NCBI RefSeq assembly: GCF_024346755.1
Contig: NZ_AP024861.1
Coordinates: forward strand, 3,100,001 to 3,164,000
Direction of reading: 5' to 3'
Source of the DNA: Vibrio aerogenes
Lineage (GTDB): Bacteria; Pseudomonadota; Gammaproteobacteria; Enterobacterales; Vibrionaceae
Length of the DNA stretch: 64,000 nt
Shown: positions 30,740 to 38,051 of the stretch, piece after piece
How the letters are laid out: each line of letters starts with the position of its first letter
Numbering within the stretch: position 1 is the first letter of the stretch
The notes under the pieces: generated by a model
Told to the model about the DNA's origin: nothing
Databases searched by the model: none
What the model saw: only the letters and a program-made list of their open reading frames with translations
Program-made: the position numbers and the translations under genes

Positions 30740-31156
30740 CTATTGACCCATCTGTAATGTTCTCAGCAGCATCTGCTTACTTGCATCTGCCAGTTGAACA
30801 TTAGTCTGATATGCGCGTGAGGCCGAAATCATGTTCGCCATTTCTTCCATCACATTAACATTCGGCTTATAAATATAACCTTCATCATTCGCTAAGGGAT
30901 GATCCGGGTTATATTCAGCTGTAAGTGGCTTGTCACTCTCGACTATGCCCAGTATTTTTACCGGAACCGTGTAATCGTTTTTAGTCTTAGCGTGATCAAG
31001 CTCTGCGGCAAAAACCGGATGACGAGCTTTGTATGTATCCTTTGCAGAACTACTGACACTATCAGCATTTGCCAGGTTACTCGAGGTCGTATTCAGACGA
31101 ACAGACTCAGCGCTCATTGCAGAACCTGTTACGTTAAAGACATTAAATAAACTCAT
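30740..31156 (-). CDS. flgC: Flagellar proximal rod protein FlgC
   Basis: Rod subunit of 138 aa: MSLFNVFNVTGSAMSAESVRLNTTSSNLANADS at the N-terminus and VNVMEEMANMISASRAYQTNVQLADASKQM at the C-terminus. It begins five bases after flgB. Confidence 0.97.
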   Translation of the reverse strand: MSLFNVFNVTGSAMSAESVRLNTTSSNLANADSVSSSAKDTYKARHPVFAAELDHAKTKNDYTVPVKILGIVESDKPLTAEYNPDHPLANDEGYIYKPNVNVMEEMANMISASRAYQTNVQLADASKQMLLRTLQMGQ

Positions 31157-31161
31157 CTAAA

Positions 31162-31557
31162 CTACTCCCCTTTAATTGCTTTTGTCATACTTTTAAATTT
31201 GCCACCAAGAAAATCAAGTGAAGCCTGATGACGAATCTGGTTTTGCATAAAGAGGTTTCTTTCTAAATCAACATCGACAGTATTGCCATCACCAGTATCA
31301 GGCTGTGTCGGAATGCGGTAAAGAGTTTCCCCTATGATTGCCCTGGAGGCAGGAATATGCCGCCCATCTGTTCTTGATAAATGAATATCTGCACCAGAAC
31401 TTGCTGCTTGTAATGCCGTCTTGAAGTCCAGCCCTTTCGCTTTGTATCCCGGCGTATTAGCTTGTGCAATGTTACTGGATATCATTTCAGCATTACGCTC
31501 CCGTACACCAACAGTATACTGATGAATACCTAATGCATTATTGAATGAGATTGCCAT
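31162..31557 (-). CDS. flgB: Flagellar proximal rod protein FlgB
   Basis: Most proximal rod subunit, 131 aa. The start at 31557 gives MAISFNNALGIHQYTVGVRE with a GAGGCG ribosome site; in-frame codons further up belong to the promoter region. The motif RNAEMISSNIAQANTPGYKAKGLDF is typical. It leads flgBCDE. Confidence 0.96.
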   Translation of the reverse strand: MAISFNNALGIHQYTVGVRERNAEMISSNIAQANTPGYKAKGLDFKTALQAASSGADIHLSRTDGRHIPASRAIIGETLYRIPTQPDTGDGNTVDVDLERNLFMQNQIRHQASLDFLGGKFKSMTKAIKGE

Positions 31558-31599
31558 ATACGCCTCGTGATGAATAACTTCACTATGATACAAATAATC

Positions 31600-31617
31600 A
31601 AGCAATAAATATACCAA
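31600..31617 (-). promoter_or_regulatory. Sigma-54 promoter of flgBCDE
   Basis: Minus strand TTGGTATA-TTTA-TTGCTT. The GG-N10-GC spacing is exact; the CACG half of the consensus is degenerate. Confidence 0.75.
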
Positions 31618-31733
31618 CTTGAAAAGTTCATCAATACAATTTAATTACTTTGAACTGAGCAAAAAACAGACCAATCAATGGTACAGAAGAAATTTATTGA
31701 AGGGGTTAAGGAGAATAGAGATGCAAAACTTAG

Positions 31734-31764
31734 AACCCGTATTCTGAGAATCAGAATACGGGTT
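31734..31764 (-). terminator. Terminator of cheV-cheR
   Basis: Fourteen-base-pair perfect stem AACCCGTATTCTGA / TCAGAATACGGGTT with a three-base loop, just after the cheR stop. Confidence 0.82.
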
Positions 31765-31768
31765 TTGT

Positions 31769-32596
31769 TTATTTAAGCTTGTATATAATACCAGGGTTAC
31801 ACCGGACCATCTCAAAACGATCAGTCAGCCCGGTTAAGGATTCAGAAGCACCAAGCAATAAATAACCGCCAGGATTTAAACTATTTGCCATCTGATTTAA
31901 AACTTTCGATTTCATGTCCGCAGAAAAATAAATCAAAACGTTACGGCAAAAGATAATGTCAAACTTTCCTAATAAAGCATAACTTTCCATCAGGTTCTGG
32001 GGCCTGAAGTTGACCAGGCGCTTTACATTATCTTTGACTTTCATCCGGCCATCACCTGCATCTTCAAAAAAACTCCGGCGACGTTCCAGCGATAGCCCCC
32101 GGCCTAATGCAAGATTGTCATAACTTCCCATCCGGCACATATCTAACATGGTTGATGAGATATCAGTAGCAACAACAGAGCAATTAGGAAGCATACCCGG
32201 TTTTTTCTGCTGCGTTTCCAGAATCGTCATCGCAATAGAATACGGTTCCTGTCCGGACGAACTGGCAGCTGACCAAATTTTAATCGGACGTTTTTTGGCA
32301 GCAATCTCAGGCAGCAGTTTATCTGACAGCACCGTGAATGGATAATTGTCACGAAACCACAACGTCTCATTGGTTGTCATCGCATCAACGGCCGCAACAC
32401 GAAGCTCACGATTCATCCCTTTAACAACATCCCGAAGCAATGCAGACAACGAAGCTAAGCCATACTTTGTTACCAAAGGACTTAACCGACTTCTAACCAA
32501 ATACTGTTTGCTGTCTCCGAGTACAATCCCACATTGAGACTCTAAGAAGCGACAAAAATCTTTATATTCTTGTTCGCTGATCGTTATCGCAGTCAT
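31769..32596 (-). CDS. cheR: Chemotaxis protein methyltransferase CheR
   Basis: Methylates glutamates on chemoreceptors with SAM, 275 aa. N-terminal helical domain (EYKDFCRFLESQCGIVLGDSKQYLVRSRL), FRDNYPF, then KIWSAASSSGQEPYSIAM for SAM binding, VVATDIS, and CRNVLIYFSADMK. It is downstream of cheV with a ten-base gap, as in other vibrios where this copy sits by flgA/flgB. Confidence 0.97.
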   Translation of the reverse strand: MTAITISEQEYKDFCRFLESQCGIVLGDSKQYLVRSRLSPLVTKYGLASLSALLRDVVKGMNRELRVAAVDAMTTNETLWFRDNYPFTVLSDKLLPEIAAKKRPIKIWSAASSSGQEPYSIAMTILETQQKKPGMLPNCSVVATDISSTMLDMCRMGSYDNLALGRGLSLERRRSFFEDAGDGRMKVKDNVKRLVNFRPQNLMESYALLGKFDIIFCRNVLIYFSADMKSKVLNQMANSLNPGGYLLLGASESLTGLTDRFEMVRCNPGIIYKLK

Positions 32597-32606
32597 TCAT
32601 TTCTCT

Positions 32607-33539
32607 TTAGTCTACGTCTACCAGTGCAGCTTTTACCGCATTACCAAGTTCGTCAGGATTAAATTTCGCGATAAATGCATTCGCGCCTACCCTTTCTACC
32701 ATAGCCTGATTAAATACGCCACTCAATGATGAGTGAAGTATTACATAAAGATCTTTGAGCTGAGGGTTCCGACGAATTTCGGCAGTCAGTGTATAACCAT
32801 CCATCTCAGGCATTTCGATATCAGAAATAACCAATGAGATGTGATTAAATATCCCGCCATCTTCTGCCAGTTCAACCAGTTTTTCGTAAGCCTGCTTACC
32901 ATCGATGACAGCTATCACTTCAAAACCAATTGACTCAACTGCCCTTTGCACCTGTTTTCGGGCTACTGTGGAATCATCTGCAATTAAGACTCGCCGGATA
33001 AATTCTTTCTTCTCTTCTGCTTTTGTGATTTCTTCACTGATGGACTCATCCATCGTTTCATCTACAGGTGCAATTTCAGCCAGAATTTTTTCAACGTCAA
33101 TCACTTCTACTAACTCATTATCAATATTTGTCACTGCAGTTAAGTAGTTAGCTTTTCCCGCACCTTCCGGAGGCGGTAAAATTTCCTCCCAGCGCATATT
33201 GACGATTCTTTCAACGGAACTGACTAAAAAAGCTTGTATTGACCGGTTAAATTCAGCAATAACAACAAAACTCTTTTCTATGTCAGTCGTCGCTCTGCCA
33301 CCAATGGCAAGGCTTAAATCAATAACAGATACTGTTTGTCCCCGAATGTGAGCAACACCTTTTACCAGACGATGCAAATTTGGCATTTCAGTTAACTTCG
33401 GACACTGCAAAACTTCTTTTACTTTAAAGACATTGATACCGTAACGCTGGCGACCATTTAACCGGAAAGTCAGCAACTCCAGTCGATTCTGGCCGACAAG
33501 TTGTGTACGCTGATTCACAGTATCCAGAATACCCGACAT
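32607..33539 (-). CDS. cheV: Chemotaxis coupling/response protein CheV
   Basis: A 310-aa hybrid: a CheW-like coupling domain (residues about 20-160; FRLNGRQRYGINVFKVKEVLQCP, GVAHIRGQTVSVIDLSLAIGG) and a C-terminal receiver domain (about 182-305) with acidic pocket in LIADDST, phosphoacceptor Asp in VISDIEMPEMDGYTL and the HSS segment. It links receptors to CheA and probably tunes adaptation. Divergent from flgA. Confidence 0.96.
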   Translation of the reverse strand: MSGILDTVNQRTQLVGQNRLELLTFRLNGRQRYGINVFKVKEVLQCPKLTEMPNLHRLVKGVAHIRGQTVSVIDLSLAIGGRATTDIEKSFVVIAEFNRSIQAFLVSSVERIVNMRWEEILPPPEGAGKANYLTAVTNIDNELVEVIDVEKILAEIAPVDETMDESISEEITKAEEKKEFIRRVLIADDSTVARKQVQRAVESIGFEVIAVIDGKQAYEKLVELAEDGGIFNHISLVISDIEMPEMDGYTLTAEIRRNPQLKDLYVILHSSLSGVFNQAMVERVGANAFIAKFNPDELGNAVKAALVDVD

Positions 33540-33622
33540 AAGTCCATCTCCATCTATACAAACTTTTCTGAAAAAAGTGGTAGTCTACAACAAGTGATGA
33601 ATTAACTAAGGGATATAAAAAC

Positions 33623-34366
33623 GTGTCTTTCATTTCACATCCATTCCCTCTGCCTGTTACTAAGTGTAGAGCTTTCTTCAAACTTTTTTATAGCTTTATC
33701 GTATTTTTATCACTTTTCTTTAACGTTTTTGCTGAAGCAGCAACGCAGGAGCAAATCGCTCATATCCGGAAAACAGCAGAAAATTATGCACTTCAAAAAC
33801 TGGAATTTCCTGCCGGAGGTAAAATAGCCGCGACTGCAGCCCCTCTTGATAATCGGATACAGGCCTCCGATTGTCCAACAGGATTAAATGCATTTTCATC
33901 CTCTAAAAGAGGTTCTGCTAGCAACATCACTGTTCTTGTTGAGTGTAAAGCCGAAAACTGGCGGGTATATGTACCCGTTCGCCTGAAAATTAAAATTCCG
34001 GCAGTCACTGCCAATCATCCTTTGAGCCGGGGACAAATCATTACTCAACAAGACGTTAGTGTTAGCATGGTAGATCTGCTTCGCTTCAGACAGCAAGGTT
34101 TTTCGTCAATAAATCAAGTTATAGGCGCAAAAGTTAAAAGAAATGTTACTTTAAATGATATGATTAACAATCATGATATTTGCATTGTCTGCCGGAATGA
34201 TAAGGTTGTGATTAAAGCGGTAAAAAATGGCCTGACCATTACCACACACGGCATTGCACTCTCTGATGGAATTCAGGGAGAACAAATCAAAGTAAAAAAC
34301 AATAAATCCAAACGGGTTATTGATGCAAAGGTATCAGGAATTAACGAAGTGACGGTACATTTTTAA
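33623..34366 (+). CDS. flgA: Flagella basal body P-ring formation chaperone FlgA
   Basis: Periplasmic chaperone for FlgI assembly, 247 aa. It starts with GTG preceded by AAGGGAT; the N-terminal region has a long hydrophobic export signal (FFKLFYSFIVFLSLFFNVFA, about residues 18-38). The SAF-domain segment PLSRGQIITQQDVSVSMVDL and the C-terminal HGIALSDGIQGEQIKVKN...KRVIDAKVSG match FlgA. Confidence 0.94.
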   Translation: MSFISHPFPLPVTKCRAFFKLFYSFIVFLSLFFNVFAEAATQEQIAHIRKTAENYALQKLEFPAGGKIAATAAPLDNRIQASDCPTGLNAFSSSKRGSASNITVLVECKAENWRVYVPVRLKIKIPAVTANHPLSRGQIITQQDVSVSMVDLLRFRQQGFSSINQVIGAKVKRNVTLNDMINNHDICIVCRNDKVVIKAVKNGLTITTHGIALSDGIQGEQIKVKNNKSKRVIDAKVSGINEVTVHF

Positions 34367-34417
34367 ACTTTTATTGCGCTTCGGGCAAAAAAACATCAGT
34401 TTTGGCAAAGAAAATGC

Positions 34418-34444
34418 TAAAGTATCCTTTAAGGACGTCGATAT
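34418..34444 (+). promoter_or_regulatory. Sigma-28 promoter of flgMN
   Basis: TAAA, 15-base spacer, GTCGATAT; consensus TAAA-N15-GCCGATAA. It lies 39 bases before flgM. Confidence 0.72.
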
Positions 34445-34482
34445 TGACGGTAAGTAGATATACATTTAATTAAGGCTCAGCT

Positions 34483-34803
34483 ATGGCAAGCATTGATAAC
34501 ATTCGTTCTGGCCAGTCTCTGGCAAATACCAGTCGAAGCACGCAACGCGCGGAAACCAATGCATCTGAATCAAAAACTGAAACAACGAGGCAAAATGTTG
34601 CCTCTGATAAAGATGCTGTTTCTCTAAGTACGCAAGGAAAAGCACTTGGAGATATCCATAACAAATTATCGTCGTCACCTGCATTTGATAATGCAAAAGT
34701 CCAGGCAATTAAAGATGCAATTGCTAATGGTTCTTACAAAGTTGACGCAGAAAAACTCGCAGATAATATGATCAAGTTTGAAAAAGAACTTGGTAGTGCT
34801 TAA
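34483..34803 (+). CDS. flgM: Anti-sigma-28 factor FlgM
   Basis: Binds sigma-28 (FliA) until exported through the finished hook. The 106-aa protein has a flexible N-terminal half and the C-terminal sigma-binding helices (KVQAIKDAIANGSYKVDAEKLADNMIKFEKEL). Its own sigma-28-like promoter makes a feedback loop. Upstream of flgN. Confidence 0.93.
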   Translation: MASIDNIRSGQSLANTSRSTQRAETNASESKTETTRQNVASDKDAVSLSTQGKALGDIHNKLSSSPAFDNAKVQAIKDAIANGSYKVDAEKLADNMIKFEKELGSA

Positions 34804-34843
34804 TCTGAGCACCAAAGAATTAAAGCGGGCAGGTTAGTAAATC

Positions 34844-35269
34844 ATGGCAATCTTAAAAGATTTACTCGAATTTCAGTTCACGAATGCACAATCATTATCT
34901 GAACTTTTAGATCAGGAAAAGATTGTCATTGCTAAACGTACATCGTCAGAAATTGAAGCGATTGCAAAGCAAAAAATTACGCTGATCAATCAGTTAAATG
35001 ACACAGACCAGAGAATTGCAAATCATCCTGACTTGCCGGGCCTGCAACAGGATGAATCGCTGACAGAACTTGTCGAACAAACAAAAGTTCTGATTGCTGA
35101 GTGTCAACAGGTCAATATGGTCAATGGCGAAGCACTGAAACGAGCACAACTTAGTTTTAATAAACTAAATAATCTAATGCAACAAAGTCAGGGAAAAATC
35201 GGGATGACATATACTTCCGAAGGGCAAACCCGTTCCATATCAACATTGGGGACAAACATTAAAGCCTGA
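34844..35269 (+). CDS. flgN: FlgN-family export chaperone for FlgK and FlgL
   Basis: A 141-aa, mostly helical protein (MAILKDLLEFQFTNAQSLSELLDQEK, then TSSEIEAIAKQKITLINQLNDTDQRI), matching the FlgN family that chaperones hook-associated proteins to the export gate. It is in a two-gene unit with flgM. Confidence 0.9.
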   Translation: MAILKDLLEFQFTNAQSLSELLDQEKIVIAKRTSSEIEAIAKQKITLINQLNDTDQRIANHPDLPGLQQDESLTELVEQTKVLIAECQQVNMVNGEALKRAQLSFNKLNNLMQQSQGKIGMTYTSEGQTRSISTLGTNIKA

Positions 35270-35276
35270 TCCTGAA

Positions 35277-35306
35277 TACAGATATAAAAAGTACAGATAT
35301 AAAAAA
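35277..35306. repeat. 15-bp tandem duplication after flgN
   Basis: TACAGATATAAAAAG (35277-35291) is followed by the same unit ending AA (35292-35306), directly after the flgN stop and running into the terminator. Confidence 0.75.
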
Positions 35307-35335
35307 AGCGCCGTCGGCGCTTTTTTTATATCTGT
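35293..35335. terminator. Perfect 21-bp bidirectional terminator between flgN and flgP
   Basis: Arms 35293-35313 and 35315-35335 are exact reverse complements around one base; GC core GCGCCG and A7/T7 tracts serve both strands. Confidence 0.92.
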
Positions 35336-35376
35336 AATCAGAACGAATGACTGAGCGAGAACAAAGAACCTGAATA

Positions 35377-35808
35377 TCAGAAAAGCGTTTGCTGGCGCTT
35401 ATCTGGTACTTGCTGAACTTCACCGTAATCTCTCATCTGCTCCATTTTATTGACATTCAAGCGAAGCTCGGTCACATAGCTATCACCGACTTTATAGCTA
35501 CGAACAACTTCAGCCCCGCGAATAACACCATCAACGGCACCAGAAGTTGCTTCCGTACCCAGCCGCTGATCGGATAATTCAGCGCGACCACTCACCCTCA
35601 TCCCATAAACTTGTTCAGCCAGTTCACGGTAAGCATCAATCTTAGAAGCACGCATCGCCCGGACTTGTTTTTCTTTCAGAGTTCGTCCTTTTTGTTCACT
35701 GATAGATGCATATCCAACAGCCGTCAGCCAGTTATCTTTATTAAGCGTTTGCAAAGGCTGGCAGGCCATCAGAAATAATGCTGTTATTGATACTAACAAA
35801 AATTTCAT
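35377..35808 (-). CDS. flgP: Flagellar outer-membrane lipoprotein FlgP
   Basis: A 143-aa lipoprotein (LFLMACQPL lipobox) of the LPP20/FlgP family, with WLTAVGYASISEQKG and a C-terminal GAVDGVIRGAEVVRSYKVGDSYVTELRL. In vibrios FlgP forms, with FlgO, an outer-membrane structure around the flagellar base. It begins nine bases after flgO. Confidence 0.93.
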   Translation of the reverse strand: MKFLLVSITALFLMACQPLQTLNKDNWLTAVGYASISEQKGRTLKEKQVRAMRASKIDAYRELAEQVYGMRVSGRAELSDQRLGTEATSGAVDGVIRGAEVVRSYKVGDSYVTELRLNVNKMEQMRDYGEVQQVPDKRQQTLF

Positions 35809-35817
35809 TCAACACTC

Positions 35818-36453
35818 CTAAGGGCGCAATATGACAGTATAAGGCTGTGTGATCGTCGGATCAGAGCGGATCAACACCCCATCCTGAGTACGCATTGTAT
35901 TCAACGTATCTAAATCACGTCCAATTCTGTCAGCCGGTAAGAAGCCCTGCGCTGTTGCAACAACAATGCGGGATTGCATACCAACAACTCTGGCATTGAC
36001 GATAACACCACCTTCCTGACGTAGCATCGTGCCGGTCAGAACATATTGAATGGCTTGCTTCTCAGCCAGATTTTTCCAATCCCGGCTGAATGCAAAATCA
36101 CCCTGTTGTGTCACCTTAATTGAACCTGTTGTTTTGAAGTCAACAACCTTAAACCCTCGCTGCTGTAACTGATGGATAAAACCTTCCGTTACAGAATTAC
36201 CAAGCCAGTTCGTTGCATCCATATTCTGCAGGTCCACAAAAGAGGTAACAGCAATCGGTGTTCTTGCGGTCATACTCGTATTGGACTTGATCAGGTCCTC
36301 CGTCATACTCTCCACAAAAAAGTCTAATGTATGACGCGGACTTTCCATTAACATAAACTGAGATCCGCTATAGGAATCTTTACCATTGTATATAGGGGCA
36401 TAGGAACATGCTGTCAGAGACAACACAAAAACCATTATTAGCCATCTTTTCAT
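35818..36453 (-). CDS. flgO: Flagellar H-ring/outer-membrane protein FlgO
   Basis: A lipoprotein of 211 aa (FVLSLTACSYAP lipobox) with a FlgO domain: TPIAVTSFVDLQNMDATNWLGNSVTEGFIHQLQQRGF. The start at 36453 is chosen because it gives the lipoprotein signal directly; an in-frame start nine codons upstream is less suitable. In V. cholerae FlgO supports flagellar stability. Divergent from flgT. Confidence 0.92.
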   Translation of the reverse strand: MKRWLIMVFVLSLTACSYAPIYNGKDSYSGSQFMLMESPRHTLDFFVESMTEDLIKSNTSMTARTPIAVTSFVDLQNMDATNWLGNSVTEGFIHQLQQRGFKVVDFKTTGSIKVTQQGDFAFSRDWKNLAEKQAIQYVLTGTMLRQEGGVIVNARVVGMQSRIVVATAQGFLPADRIGRDLDTLNTMRTQDGVLIRSDPTITQPYTVILRP

Positions 36454-36538
36454 GTTCTGCTCTCCAGAAAACCCAGACAAAATTCAGTGCCCATATTTTG
36501 ACGTAAATGTGGAACACTCTTTGCTTTTCTATTGATAA

Positions 36539-36566
36539 TCAAGTCTTAGAAAAGCTTTGCCGATAA
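36539..36566 (+). promoter_or_regulatory. Sigma-28 promoter of flgT
   Basis: TCAAGTCT then a spacer and GCCGATAA (36559-36566); the -10 half is a full consensus match. flgT starts 51 bases later. Confidence 0.68.
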
Positions 36567-36616
36567 TTGCTATCGTAAACAGCAAGCAAATTTTATACCC
36601 GAGTGGCAGAACATAT

Positions 36617-37747
36617 ATGAAAAAATTTCTAACTATTTTTATACTCATACTTACCGTGATGGCTGAAGCCCCTTCGGCCATGGCTGCCTGGTATGAAGTA
36701 ACAGGGACTTCTTATGTCGTCTCATCTCAGAAGAAGGCGAGTGTTCAGGCGCTTGAAGACGCTATCTATCAGGCTGTGAGCTTTTCCGGAGCAGATATTG
36801 GCAGTATCAGTCCGCTATTTCCTCTGCTCGATTCAGATAAATCTGAGTTCCAGTTTACGAATCATGAAATTCGCTACATTCTTGTCGAGAAAAGAGAAAT
36901 TAAAAATAATGTCATGTATGTCCATGCCAAAATTGATATTTATCCATCGGCAACAACTTGCCACATGAATGAATATAAGAAGACTTTTCTCATCAGTAAC
37001 ATTGATCTGGAATCTCCTCAACAAGCTGTTATGGGACAAATCTATGATCTTGGTGATGACTTCGCCCGGGTTATCGATAAGCAACTTTCCCAGGAATCAC
37101 ACAGCTTTGTTTCTGTCGGAACAACCAATTATGTCATCGACAAAAACCATCCGTCCCGGATTAAGATGATTGCCGAAGACAAAGGTGCGCAATATATTAT
37201 TGGTGGAAAAATTACGGATGTAACTGCAACCATTTCTTCCAGTGCAGGTAAAGAAGTGATTAACCGGGAATTTGCTCTTGAAATGCATATTTTCGATGGT
37301 AAAACAGGCAACGAAGTTTATAAACAAAACTACCGCGAAATCGCACAGTGGCCTTTTCCTAAAACCAGTCAGATTGATACGCGAAGTGCCAGATTCTGGG
37401 CATCAGCTTATGGTGAAATGCTGCTTCGTCTGAGCCGGAAAATCATGCTGGATTTGGAGTCTGAATTTTCCTGCAAGATTACTCTGCCGGAAGTGGTGGC
37501 TAAATTTGGTAATAAAATCACGATGAATCTTGGCCGCCTGCACGGCGTTAAAACCGGCGATAAATTACAGCTTTGGCATACAGGTTCATTTATTGATCAG
37601 CATGGTATCCCCCGGAACAAAGTGACAAAGAGCAATATCACTCTGACAGTAAGCCGGATTTACGAAAAAGAAGCTGAACTCACGATAGATCAGGACGAAT
37701 TAGCAGACAGCATTCAGATTGGTGATGTCATGCAAAAACAAAATTAA
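36617..37747 (+). CDS. flgT: Flagellar H-ring protein FlgT
   Basis: Periplasmic protein forming the H-ring around the LP ring in sodium-driven Vibrio motors. The start at 36617 gives a signal peptide (MKKFLTIFILILTVMAEAPSAMA) for a 376-aa protein; the N-terminal WYEVTGTSYVVSSQKKASVQALEDAIYQAVSFSGADI and the C-terminal FGNKITMNLGRLHGVKTGDKL are conserved FlgT segments. It is a diagnostic vibrio feature. Ends at a hairpin. Confidence 0.94.
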   Translation: MKKFLTIFILILTVMAEAPSAMAAWYEVTGTSYVVSSQKKASVQALEDAIYQAVSFSGADIGSISPLFPLLDSDKSEFQFTNHEIRYILVEKREIKNNVMYVHAKIDIYPSATTCHMNEYKKTFLISNIDLESPQQAVMGQIYDLGDDFARVIDKQLSQESHSFVSVGTTNYVIDKNHPSRIKMIAEDKGAQYIIGGKITDVTATISSSAGKEVINREFALEMHIFDGKTGNEVYKQNYREIAQWPFPKTSQIDTRSARFWASAYGEMLLRLSRKIMLDLESEFSCKITLPEVVAKFGNKITMNLGRLHGVKTGDKLQLWHTGSFIDQHGIPRNKVTKSNITLTVSRIYEKEAELTIDQDELADSIQIGDVMQKQN

Positions 37748-37770
37748 GTTCTTTTATCGCAGGTTTATCC

Positions 37771-37795
37771 CACAGGGCACTCAATGTGCCCTGTG
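37771..37795 (+). terminator. Terminator after flgT
   Basis: Ten-base-pair stem CACAGGGCAC / GTGCCCTGTG with a modest T-rich tail, 23 bases past the stop. Confidence 0.75.
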
Positions 37796-37995
37796 TCATT
37801 TCAATCCATGATTAATCAATCTTCGCACCATATTCTTTCATCTCAGCGCGTTATTTTCTTCTGATCTACCTTCAGCTGTTAACTTGTGATCTTCATAAAA
37901 TTTTTGCGTAAAAAAGCAAGTTTCGTCGTATTCAACAACATGATTCCTATCTGGTTTACCAGCTTGATCACGGTTTATCCTGCAAATGAAATTAA

Positions 37996-38014
37996 AATGA
38001 AATGACGTTTCTTT
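37996..38014 (+). promoter_or_regulatory. KdgR-like operator upstream of the pectinesterase gene
   Basis: AATGAAATGACGTTTCTTT matches 18 of 19 positions of the KdgR consensus AATRAAAYRNYRTTTYATT known from Dickeya and Pectobacterium. It lies 37 bases before the start codon. A second such site precedes the pectate lyase. The rest of 37796-38051 shows nothing else I can assign. Confidence 0.62.
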
Positions 38015-38051
38015 TTTTTAGATTCGATATTTCAATAAAAAGGATAACTCT

